Origin: Marinobacterium rhizophilum | Lineage (GTDB): Bacteria; Pseudomonadota; Gammaproteobacteria; Pseudomonadales; Balneatricaceae | Direction of reading: 5' to 3' | Assembly: GCF_024397915.1 (NCBI RefSeq) | Contig: NZ_CP073347.1 | Coordinates: forward strand, 2,604,001-2,668,000 | DNA: 64,000 bases | Shown: positions 49,943 to 59,813 of the stretch, in pieces | Numbering within the stretch: the first letter of the stretch is position 1 | Layout of the letters: each line of letters opens with the position of its first letter | Translations under genes and position numbers: made by a program | Notes under the pieces: generated by a model | Databases searched by the model: none | Seen by the model: only the letters and a program-made list of their open reading frames with translations | Told to the model about the DNA's origin: nothing

Positions 49943-51742
49943 TCAGTGCGCGTGGGCGCCACCGGCACCGCGGGGGATACGGATATCCTCGATAATTTTC
50001 TGAATCTCCTCCGAGGGAGCCGGCGTCATGGACGCCACCGCGAATGCACTCACGAAATTCAGAATCATGCCCACGGTACCGAAGCCTTCCGGCGAGATAC
50101 CGAACAGGTACTGATCCGCGCTGCCACCCATGAACTTGAAGTAGATGATGTAAGCCATGGTGGAAACCAGACCCACCAGCATGCCTGTCACCGCGCCCTG
50201 GGTGTTCATGCGCTTGCTGAAGATGCCCATGACGATGACCGGGAACACCGATGCACAGGCCAGACCAAAGGCCAGCGCCACCACCTGGGCCACGAAGCCC
50301 GGAGGGTTGATACCGAAGTAGCCGGCGATACAGATCGCCACGATGGCGGCAAGTCGGGCGTACATCAGCTCCTGCTTGTCGGTAATGTTCGGGTTGATGG
50401 TCTTCTTCATCATGTCATGGGAAATCGCCGTCGAGATAACCAGCAGCAGACCCGCCGCCGTCGACAGCGCCGCTGCCACCGCACCTGCGGCCACCAGCGC
50501 GATTACCCAGGCCGGCAGGTTGGCAATCTCGGGGTTCGCCAGCACCATGATGTCACGGTCGACATAAACCTCGTTGGCAAAGGGCGCCGCCTTCACCGGC
50601 GCAGGCGCCAGCGTCGGGTTGCTGACCATGCGCTGACCCTGCTCGCCGGTACCGTCGATAAAGTTCGGCTTGCCGCCTTCAAACGCATTGCCCGCCGCGT
50701 ACTGCACCTTGCCGTCGCCATTGTGATCGTACCAGCCGATCAGGCCCGAATTTTCCCAGTTCTTGAACCAGCCGGGCATTTCGGCATAGCTGGTACCGGT
50801 ATTGTCGGGGCCATTGACGGTGTTGATCAGGTTCACCCGGCCAAAGCCGGCAACACCCGGGATGGAGGTGTACAGAATGGCGATAAAGATCAGTGCCCAG
50901 CCGGCGGAGGTGCGGGCATCCTTCACGCGCGGTACCGTGAAAAAGCGCACGATAACGTGAGGCAGACCCGCGGTACCGGCCATCAGGGCGATGGTAAAGA
51001 ACACCATGTCGACGGTCGACTTGCTGCCGTCGGTATAGGCATTAAAGCCCAGTTCCACCGACAGCTGGTCCAGGGTTGCCAGTACCGACTGCCCGCTGCC
51101 AAGGGTTGCCCCCAGACCGGTCTGGGGCAGGAAATGGCCGGTGATCTGCGCCGACAGGAAGAAGGCCGGTACGGTGAAGGCCAGGATCAGTACGCAGTAC
51201 TGCGCCACCTGGGTGTAGGTGATGCCTTTCATGCCACCCAGAACCGCGTAGAAGAACACAATGGCCATACCGATAAGCACACCGGTATTGACGTCAACGT
51301 GCAGGTAGCGGGAGAACACGATACCCACACCGCGCATCTGCCCTGCCACGTAGGTAAAGGAGATAACAATGGTACAGATCACGGCAATCATGCGCGCCGT
51401 GCTGCTGTAGTAACGATCGCCGACGAAATCCGGCACCGTAAACTTGCCGAACTTTCGCAGGTAGGGCGCCAGCAGCATGGCCAGCAGCACATAACCGCCG
51501 GTCCAGCCCATCAGGTAGGCGGAGCCATCGCGACCGACAAAGGAAATGATGCCGGCCAGGGATATAAAGGACGCCGCCGACATCCAGTCGGCCGCGGTGG
51601 CCATACCGTTAGCGATGGGGTGCACCCCCCCGCCGGCCACGTAAAATTCCTGGGTGGATCCGGCGCGGGCCCATATCGCGATACCGATATAGAGCGCAAA
51701 AGACCCCCCGATAAAGAGGTAAGTGAGTAAGTCTAGACTCAT
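49943..51742 (-). CDS. actP: Sodium:solute symporter, ActP-like (VC_2705 subfamily)
   Basis: SSS-family transporter of 599 residues, probably acetate or another short carboxylate. Family motifs are FYVAGGGVHPIANGMATAADWMSAASFISLAGIISF, PYLRKFGKFTVPDFVGDRYYS, GGMKGITYTQVAQYCVLI and AAALSTAAGLLLVISTAISHDMMKK. A soluble insertion near residues 335-400 contains YDHNGDGKVQY, which resembles an EF-hand calcium loop. The small DUF4212 gene upstream and the acs/crb neighbours point to acetate. The symbol actP is by context; VC_2705-type symporters are a distinct subgroup from E. coli ActP. Confidence 0.86.
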   Translation of the reverse strand: MSLDLLTYLFIGGSFALYIGIAIWARAGSTQEFYVAGGGVHPIANGMATAADWMSAASFISLAGIISFVGRDGSAYLMGWTGGYVLLAMLLAPYLRKFGKFTVPDFVGDRYYSSTARMIAVICTIVISFTYVAGQMRGVGIVFSRYLHVDVNTGVLIGMAIVFFYAVLGGMKGITYTQVAQYCVLILAFTVPAFFLSAQITGHFLPQTGLGATLGSGQSVLATLDQLSVELGFNAYTDGSKSTVDMVFFTIALMAGTAGLPHVIVRFFTVPRVKDARTSAGWALIFIAILYTSIPGVAGFGRVNLINTVNGPDNTGTSYAEMPGWFKNWENSGLIGWYDHNGDGKVQYAAGNAFEGGKPNFIDGTGEQGQRMVSNPTLAPAPVKAAPFANEVYVDRDIMVLANPEIANLPAWVIALVAAGAVAAALSTAAGLLLVISTAISHDMMKKTINPNITDKQELMYARLAAIVAICIAGYFGINPPGFVAQVVALAFGLACASVFPVIVMGIFSKRMNTQGAVTGMLVGLVSTMAYIIYFKFMGGSADQYLFGISPEGFGTVGMILNFVSAFAVASMTPAPSEEIQKIIEDIRIPRGAGGAHAH

Positions 51743-51776
51743 AATAATGCCGCCCTTCTAGTGTCTTTTATCGTTG

Positions 51777-52037
51777 TTATTCGTGAACGTCATATTTTTC
51801 GTCAAGCTTGTTCATGCTGTACACGTAGGCCCAGATGAGGATGACGAAAATAAAGATGGAGCCTTGCTGTGCAAACCAGAAACCCAGCGGAAAGCCGAAG
51901 AACTGGATTGCATCAAGCTGATCAACTAACAGAATGCCAAAACCGTAGGAGGCGACGAACCAGATCACCAGGTAAACACTGATAATACCCAGGTTTTCAC
52001 GCCAGTAGGCCTTGGCCTTTTCAGGACTTAGAGACAT
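51777..52037 (-). CDS. DUF4212 small membrane subunit of the symporter
   Basis: An 86-residue protein with two transmembrane helices (ISVYLVIWFVASYGFGILLVDQL and LGFWFAQQGSIFIFVILIWAYVYSM) and the family N terminus KAKAYWRENLGII. DUF4212 proteins are encoded next to VC_2705-type sodium symporters and are thought to be an accessory subunit. The gene is 34 nt upstream of the symporter and diverges from crbS. Confidence 0.9.
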   Translation of the reverse strand: MSLSPEKAKAYWRENLGIISVYLVIWFVASYGFGILLVDQLDAIQFFGFPLGFWFAQQGSIFIFVILIWAYVYSMNKLDEKYDVHE

Positions 52038-52321
52038 AGCACCATTCCTTTATTGTTGTTCTCGGGATTTAATAAAATCAGGACAGATTTAATCTAGCAG
52101 AGCGGTATGGATTAAAAATCCCCGACTTTAGTCCAATCCGGCCCTGAAAAAGCCCAGCCCCACGCCGCTACGAATGGCTGCAGCGCCCGCCATACGGGGC
52201 GTTTAGCTCAGAAAAACATTTAGCGATCCCGGTGCAGGGCAACAGGTTATACAATAGTCGTACGGAAAAGCTCTGCCCAAAGGCAGAGACTGTAAGGATC
52301 AACGCGGAGTCAGCATCGCCT
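52038..52321. promoter_or_regulatory. Divergent control region between the DUF4212-symporter pair and crbS
   Basis: A 284-nt region without a gene. On its left side it is A+T-rich and holds the palindrome GACTTTAGTC (52124-52133), about 90 nt from the DUF4212 start. The right half contains C+G-rich sequence with hairpin potential (GCAGCGCCCGCC region). It is a natural place for CrbR to activate the symporter pair, but I did not recognise a verified motif. Confidence 0.4.
52124..52133. promoter_or_regulatory. Candidate operator palindrome GACTTTAGTC
   Basis: A short inverted repeat (GACT/AGTC around TT) upstream of the symporter operon of the acetate module. The same ten bases are not seen in front of acs, so its assignment to CrbR is weak. 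Confidence 0.25.
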
Positions 52322-55300
52322 ATGTTTTCTGGCTGGACAATAATACTGATTTCACTGGCCTATCTAGGCCTGCTTTTCGCCATTGCCTATTATGGCGACA
52401 GCACCCGCAAGGGGCGCTCCTATGCAGCCAACCCGGTTATCTACTCCCTCTCGCTGGCGGTGTACTGTTCGTCCTGGACCTTTTACGGTGCTGTAGGTCG
52501 GGCCGCCTCCAGTGGCTGGGAGTTTCTGGCCACCTACCTCGGCCCCGTCCTGGTGTTTATCTTCGGCTGGCGCATCCTGGAAAAGATGATTCTGGTGAGC
52601 AAGGAGCAGAATATCACCTCCATTGCCGACTTCGTTTCATCCCGCTACGGCAAGAGCCAGAGCCTGGCTGTGCTGGTCACGCTGATCGCGGTGCTGGGCA
52701 CCATTCCCTATATCGCCCTGCAGCTCAAGGCCGTGGCCATCAGCTACGATGCCCTGGCACCAGCGGCCAGCGATGCCCTGAGCAAGGGGAACGATACCGC
52801 CCTGTTCGTGGCGCTGCTGATGGCGGTCTTCGCCATCCTGTTCGGTACCCGTCACATCGATGCCACCGAGCACCACGAGGGCATGGTACTGGCGGTGGCG
52901 TTCGAGTCCATCATCAAGCTCACCGCCTTTATTTCCGTGGGCCTGTTCGTCACCTTCAATGTGTTTGAAGGCCTAGACGACATGCTGTTCAACCTGGCCA
53001 ACCAGCTGAGTTACAACGAAAACTTCGGCAGCTTGCTGAAAGGCAGCTTCCTCACTGAAACCCTGCTGGCCTGCGGTGCGGTACTCTGCCTGCCGCGCCA
53101 GTTCCACGTCACCATCGTCGAAAATACCGATGTTGCCAACCTGCGCACCGCACGCTGGCTTTTCCCCCTTTACCTGGTGGCGCTGGCGGCTTTCGTGCTG
53201 CCCATCTCGGTCGCGGGCTTCATGGTGTTCGGCAGCCAGAGCCTGGACACCGATACCTTTGTGCTGATGCTGCCACTGGCCGCGGACTACAAGGCGCTGG
53301 CGACCCTGGCCTTTATCGGTGGCCTGTCGGCCTCCACCAGCATGGTCATCGTTGCCAGCGTGACCCTCGCCACCATGGTGTGCAACGACATCGTCATGCC
53401 GTTGCTGCTGCGTACGCCGCGTCTCAAACTGGCCGAAAACAAGGACCTCGGCGGCCTGTTGCTGCAGGTCAGGCGCATCACCATTGTGTGCCTGCTGCTG
53501 CTGGCCTACTTCTACTACCGTATCCTGGGGGACCGGGGCTCCCTCGCCTCCTTTGGCCTGCTGGCCTTTGTCGCCGCCATTCAGTTTTTGCCGGCCATCC
53601 TCGGCGGCATCTACTGGAAACGTGGCGCCCGCTACGGCGCCCTGGCGGGGCTGGCCGGCGGTTTCAGCCTGTGGATTTACACCCTGGTGATTCCGACGCT
53701 GATCGACGCCAGCCTGATGTCCGATACCCTGCTGCCCGCCGTGGCGGCGGCCGGCGGCTGGCTTGCCCCCACAGACCTGCTGGGGCTGCGCAGCAGCCTG
53801 GGGCTCGACCCGCTGACCCACGGCGTGATCTGGAGCCTGGCCGTCAATTTGGGGCTCTATGTGCTGGTATCACACTACAGCGGCTCACGCCTGGTGGACC
53901 GGATCCAGGCCAGCGCCTTTGTGGATGTCTACAGCAAGGAGCTGCAGGACCCGTCACGCCATTACAGCCAGGTCACCGTGGGCGACCTGCAGATTCTTGC
54001 CGAACGCTTCCTGGGGGCTGCGCGGGTTCAGCAGGCCTTTGCCGGTTTTGCCAGCCAGCACAGCGAAAAGCCGCCACTGTCCGGTGACAAGGCGACGCCG
54101 CAGCTGGTGCAGTTCACCGAACGCCTGCTGGCCGGCGCCATCGGCGCCTCATCGGCCCGCATCGTGCTGGCCTCGGTTTTGCGCGGCAAGGAAATGCAGA
54201 TCGGCGATGTCGTCACCATCGTCGATGAAGCCTCCAAGGCACTGCGTTTCAACCGCTCGCTGCTCCAGTCCACCATCGAGCATGTCACCCAGGGCATCAG
54301 CGTGGTCGACCAGCAGCTGCGCCTGGTCGCCTGGAACCGACGCTACCTGGAGATGTTCAAGTACCCCGAGGGCCTGATCTGCGTCGGCCGCCCCATCGAG
54401 GAAATCTTTCGCTACAACGCCCAGCAGGGAGAATATGGCCCAGGGGATATCGAAGAGCTGGTGACGCAACGCATGAACAGCCAGGTGAGCCATGCACCCC
54501 ACCTGTACGAGCGCCACCGTCCCGATGGCACCGTGCTGGAAATTCTCGGCAACCCCATGCCCAATGGCGGTTTCGTGACGACCTATGCCGATATCACCAA
54601 CCACAAGCGCACCGAGGCTGCGCTGCGCGAAAGCGAACAGAACGTGCGTACCTATACCGATAACGTGCCCATCCTGATCGCCTACCTGGACCCGCAGCGG
54701 CGCTTCCTGTTCGTCAACAAGGCCTACGCCGATGCCTTTGGCATCGACCGCCATCATGTTCAGGGGCTGGCTTACGAGGCGGTCCTCAGCAAGGCTGTAG
54801 CCAGCAGCCGCAATCACTATATCGAGCAGGTACTGCACGGCCAGCGGGTGCGGTTCGAGTCCGTCATGCCGAGCCAGATACCCACCGACTCACCCCGCTA
54901 CGCCGAGGTGACCTATATCCCCCACTTCGACGGGGAACACCAGGTGGTGGGCTATTTCACCCTCTACCAGGACATTACCGAGCGACGCATTGCCGAAATG
55001 GCGCTCAAGGAAACCAACGAAACCCTGGAAGAGCGCGTGCGCGACCGCACCCAGGCGCTCTCGACGGTCAACCGGGAACTGCGCAAGGAAAACACCATTC
55101 GCGCCCTGATCGAGGACGAACTGCGCCAGGCCAAGGCCGAGGCGGAAGCGGCCAATCTCGGCAAGACACGTTTCCTCGCTGCAGCCAGCCATGACCTGCT
55201 GCAGCCGCTCAACGCCGCACGCCTGTTCACCTCCGCCCTGGCACAGCAAAGCCATGACCAGAGTACCCACCAACTGGTGGAGAACCTCGACTCCTCTCTC

Positions 55301-56290
55301 AAGGCGGCGGAAGAACTGATTACCACCCTGCTCGACATTTCCAAGCTCGATGCCGGCGCCCTGGTCGCCAATGTCACCGACTTCAGCATCAGCACCATGC
55401 TGACCAACCTCAGTACCGAGTTCAGCCTGCTGGCGGCGGAAAAGCAGCTGCAGCTGCACTGGTGCAATTCGCAGCAGGTGGTCGCATCCGACCAGGCACT
55501 GCTGCGGCGCATCCTGCAGAACTTTCTCTCCAACGCCATTCGCTATACCCAGCACGGCAAGGTGCTGCTGGGTTGCCGGCGCCGGGGCGACCGGCTGCGG
55601 ATCGAGGTCTGGGATACCGGCGTTGGCATTGCGCCGGACAAGCTCGGCGAGGTGTTCGAGGAGTTCAAGCGCATCGACAACCCGCGCCACAGCCAGGTAA
55701 AAGGCCTGGGGCTCGGCCTTGCCATCACCGAGCGCATCGCCCGCATCCTGGGACACCCGATAGACGTACGCTCCTGGCCCGGCAAGGGCACGACCTTCAG
55801 TATTGAAGTCCCCTTCGGCGATCCGGCCAAAGCCATCCGGCACAAGACAGAACAGCGCGGCTGGATACGCAGCAAGGGTCTGAACGGCGTGCGGGTACTG
55901 GTGATCGACAACGAACCCAAGATTCTGGAAGGTATGCGGGCGCTGCTGCAGGGCTGGTCCTGCGAGACCCTGACGGCGCTGTCGGTGGAAGAGGTGAAAA
56001 ACCAGCTCAATGGCACGGACTTCGAGCCGGACATCATCCTGGCCGACTTCCACCTGGGAGAAACCTATACCGGCCTGATGGCGCTTGAAGCCATGCAGCC
56101 GCTGTGGTCCAAACCCGTGCCGGCGGTCATTATCACCGCCGATCGTACCGACAGCGTCAGCGAGGAAATTGCCCGCCAGGGCGCCCAGCGACTCAGCAAG
56201 CCCATCAAGCCCGCCGCCCTGCGCGCCATGATCAACAAGCTGATTGCCGGCGAGAAAGGGGAGAAGCAAGCTGACAGCTTTAAGCCGTAA
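52322..56290 (+). CDS. crbS: Hybrid sensor histidine kinase with SSS transporter domain (CrbS/MxtR type)
   Basis: About 1322 residues from the ATG at 52322; the frame is open another 30 codons upstream. The N-terminal ~480 residues form a sodium:solute-symporter-like membrane domain (PVIYSLSLAVYCSSWTFYGAVG, TSIADFVSSRYGKSQSLAVLVTL, FRYNAQQGEYGPGDIEELV downstream). Two PAS regions follow (about 650-730 and 775-900), then a coiled coil, HisKA with H957 in AAASHDLLQPLNAARLF, HATPase (FLSNAIRYT, WDTGVGIAPDKLGEVF, GLGLGLAITERIA) and a receiver with D1242 in ILADFHLGE. This architecture and the nearby CrbR and Acs match the CrbS/CrbR acetate-switch system of Vibrio and Pseudomonas. Confidence 0.92.
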   Translation: MFSGWTIILISLAYLGLLFAIAYYGDSTRKGRSYAANPVIYSLSLAVYCSSWTFYGAVGRAASSGWEFLATYLGPVLVFIFGWRILEKMILVSKEQNITSIADFVSSRYGKSQSLAVLVTLIAVLGTIPYIALQLKAVAISYDALAPAASDALSKGNDTALFVALLMAVFAILFGTRHIDATEHHEGMVLAVAFESIIKLTAFISVGLFVTFNVFEGLDDMLFNLANQLSYNENFGSLLKGSFLTETLLACGAVLCLPRQFHVTIVENTDVANLRTARWLFPLYLVALAAFVLPISVAGFMVFGSQSLDTDTFVLMLPLAADYKALATLAFIGGLSASTSMVIVASVTLATMVCNDIVMPLLLRTPRLKLAENKDLGGLLLQVRRITIVCLLLLAYFYYRILGDRGSLASFGLLAFVAAIQFLPAILGGIYWKRGARYGALAGLAGGFSLWIYTLVIPTLIDASLMSDTLLPAVAAAGGWLAPTDLLGLRSSLGLDPLTHGVIWSLAVNLGLYVLVSHYSGSRLVDRIQASAFVDVYSKELQDPSRHYSQVTVGDLQILAERFLGAARVQQAFAGFASQHSEKPPLSGDKATPQLVQFTERLLAGAIGASSARIVLASVLRGKEMQIGDVVTIVDEASKALRFNRSLLQSTIEHVTQGISVVDQQLRLVAWNRRYLEMFKYPEGLICVGRPIEEIFRYNAQQGEYGPGDIEELVTQRMNSQVSHAPHLYERHRPDGTVLEILGNPMPNGGFVTTYADITNHKRTEAALRESEQNVRTYTDNVPILIAYLDPQRRFLFVNKAYADAFGIDRHHVQGLAYEAVLSKAVASSRNHYIEQVLHGQRVRFESVMPSQIPTDSPRYAEVTYIPHFDGEHQVVGYFTLYQDITERRIAEMALKETNETLEERVRDRTQALSTVNRELRKENTIRALIEDELRQAKAEAEAANLGKTRFLAAASHDLLQPLNAARLFTSALAQQSHDQSTHQLVENLDSSLKAAEELITTLLDISKLDAGALVANVTDFSISTMLTNLSTEFSLLAAEKQLQLHWCNSQQVVASDQALLRRILQNFLSNAIRYTQHGKVLLGCRRRGDRLRIEVWDTGVGIAPDKLGEVFEEFKRIDNPRHSQVKGLGLGLAITERIARILGHPIDVRSWPGKGTTFSIEVPFGDPAKAIRHKTEQRGWIRSKGLNGVRVLVIDNEPKILEGMRALLQGWSCETLTALSVEEVKNQLNGTDFEPDIILADFHLGETYTGLMALEAMQPLWSKPVPAVIITADRTDSVSEEIARQGAQRLSKPIKPAALRAMINKLIAGEKGEKQADSFKP

Positions 56291-56639
56291 GCTTTAAGCG
56301 TAAAGCTGCCGACTTACCCATTACCAGTCTTCGTGATTATGAGAGCAGGCTCAAGGGGCAAGGTAAAAGGTGCAAGGGAGAGAAGAACACGCTGCGGATT
56401 TTGGAAATGATACCGGGGTGCAGTCGTAGAGGTGATCCGCCAATCCACCAATCCACCAATCACCAATTACCAATTACCAATTACCAGTCTTCGTGATTCG
56501 TGATTCGTGATTCGTGATTAGAGCTTTCAGCCGTAAGCTTAAAGCTGTTAGCTTACGGCTTACGGCTTACGGCTTACCAATCACCAATGACTAATTACCA
56601 ATAACGAATTACCAATAACTAATAACGAACGGCCACCAA
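56291..56639. repeat. Heptanucleotide-repeat junction R3 (convergent gene ends)
   Basis: A 349-nt gap between the converging crbS and crbR genes; no gene is supportable. It contains GGGCAAGG/GTGCAAGG units (about 56355-56380), CCAATCCA and CCAATTA units (about 56440-56486), three to four GTGATTC units (about 56494-56518), AAGCTTAAAGCTGTTAGC words, four GGCTTAC-type units (about 56551-56577) and ACCAATAACGAATTACCAATAAC words up to the crbR stop. It shares words with R1 and R2. Confidence 0.9.
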
Positions 56640-57305
56640 CTACTTCAGTTCAGTCTTGGGCGGTTCCACACCCAGGCGCTGTGCGGCGATCACGGCCTGG
56701 GTACGGCTGTTGACCCCAAGCTTGCGTAATATGGCCGTTACATGGGCCTTGATCGTGGCCTCGGAAACGCTCAGCTCGTAGGCGATCTGCTTGTTCAGCA
56801 GGCCTTCGGTCAGCATGGTGAGTACGCGGAACTGCTGCGGTGTCAGCGAGACCAGCGCCAGGGCAAACTGCTGATCTTCCGGCGGCACCTGATCGAAGCT
56901 GTCGGCAATTTCCTGCGGCAGCCACTCCTCACCCTGCAGCACCGCCGTGATGGCTTCGGAAATCACCTCCAGCGGTGCCGATTTGGGTATAAAGCCGGAA
57001 GCACCGTACTCGATAGCCCGCTGCATGACATGCGCCTCTTCACTGCCGGAGACCACCACCACCGGAATGCCCGGATTCTGTCCGCGCAGGAAAACCAGGC
57101 CCGAGAAACCACTGGCACCCGGCATATGAATATCCAGCAATACCAGATCGGCATCGCTGTGCGTGTCCACCGCTTCCTGCACCGCCGCCAGCGTATCGGC
57201 CTCAACGATTTCCACCCCCGGCACAGCCTGCAAGACTGCCTGTTTCAGTGCCGCCCGAAACAGCGGATGGTCATCGGCGATGATGATTTTTTGCGCTAAC
57301 TGCAT
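56640..57305 (-). CDS. crbR: LuxR-family response regulator CrbR/ErdR
   Basis: A 221-residue NarL-type regulator. The receiver has the acid pair in IIIADDHP and phospho-acceptor D58 in DLVLLDIHMPG, and PKSAP carries the switch lysine. The LuxR-type helix-turn-helix is LTPQQFRVLTMLTEGLLNKQIAYELSVSEATIKAHVTAILRKLGV. In Vibrio and Pseudomonas the equivalent regulator activates acs and acetate-uptake genes in response to CrbS. Here it faces crbS convergently across repeat junction R3. Confidence 0.92.
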   Translation of the reverse strand: MQLAQKIIIADDHPLFRAALKQAVLQAVPGVEIVEADTLAAVQEAVDTHSDADLVLLDIHMPGASGFSGLVFLRGQNPGIPVVVVSGSEEAHVMQRAIEYGASGFIPKSAPLEVISEAITAVLQGEEWLPQEIADSFDQVPPEDQQFALALVSLTPQQFRVLTMLTEGLLNKQIAYELSVSEATIKAHVTAILRKLGVNSRTQAVIAAQRLGVEPPKTELK

Positions 57306-57549
57306 GCGGTATCTCCCTAGTGCGCGCCCGTAACCGGGCTCTTATTATACGCCACGCCTGCGACTTCCCGCCTGCCAGCCACTCAGGGGGCCATAACAGC
57401 GGTATCGGCACGCCGGCTTTTGCACCTGCGGTACGAGCCTGACTTTAAAGGCAAAATGCCTCCACGGCCAGAGGCCGGGAGGCATTTATGCAGGTGAAAT
57501 GCTGTTTTCAAACCGCAAACCCCGGCGGCTTTCACCGGGGCTGGCAGGC
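57306..57549 (-). other. acs-crbR spacer with stem-loops
   Basis: A 244-nt gap downstream of acs and upstream of crbR. It holds a short CCCCGG/CCGGGG hairpin just past the acs stop (about 57521-57541) and the terminator-like stem at 57454-57487. The remainder, near crbR, would contain the crbR promoter, though no convincing -35/-10 pair was seen. Confidence 0.5.
57454..57487 (-). terminator. Intrinsic terminator downstream of acs
   Basis: A 10-bp stem AAATGCCTCC/GGAGGCATTT with a partly self-pairing loop (CGGCC/GGCCG) followed on the transcribed strand by TTTTGCC. Located about 65 nt past the acs stop. Confidence 0.78.
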
Positions 57550-59505
<1,956 letters not shown>

Positions 59506-59813
59506 GGAAGTGCCCTTAATATTGCTTGTTTTAATTAGGAGATCCTGGACGCGTGCAGCACGCAGAAAACGGATCTATGGCGTAGTGTTATACAGACTTC
59601 ACGGCCGCGCCCTGAATTAGACATTGGTATATCGCCGCCGGCAAAGCCGAGGCCCTGCGGCAAACTCCAGCGCCCGGCCGGTTGGCATCAACTCACGCGC
59701 GGCGGGGCCTGTAGCGCATCCGGCCCCTGCGCACTCCTCTGCCAACCATAGTACTAAAAGACGACGCCGGCATGCCCCAAAAGCGCAATACCGGTGAATA
59801 CCCGGCAAGGGCC
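59506..59813. promoter_or_regulatory. acs upstream region / flrC downstream region
   Basis: A 308-nt gap with no supportable gene. The acs side is A+T-rich; a possible minus-strand -10 TATAAC lies at 59587-59592 with only a weak TTCAGG 18 bases further upstream, which would suit an activator-dependent promoter. The flrC side is G+C-rich and has no clear terminator. Confidence 0.4.

Noticed and set aside
49946..51730. Long open frame (594 codons) on the plus strand opposite the symporter gene
   Set aside because: It mirrors the codon structure of the well-supported symporter gene, is very rich in His, Arg and Gln, and has no recognisable domain. It is a shadow of the real gene in high-GC DNA.
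54890..56269. 459-codon minus-strand frame opposite the crbS kinase domain
   Set aside because: The plus-strand product has clear HisKA, HATPase and receiver motifs; the antisense frame has low-complexity Gly/Gln/Leu sequence and no family resemblance.
59617..59808. 63-codon minus-strand frame between flrC and acs
   Set aside because: Arg/Ala/Cys-rich without a ribosome-binding site or any recognisable motif; probably non-coding.
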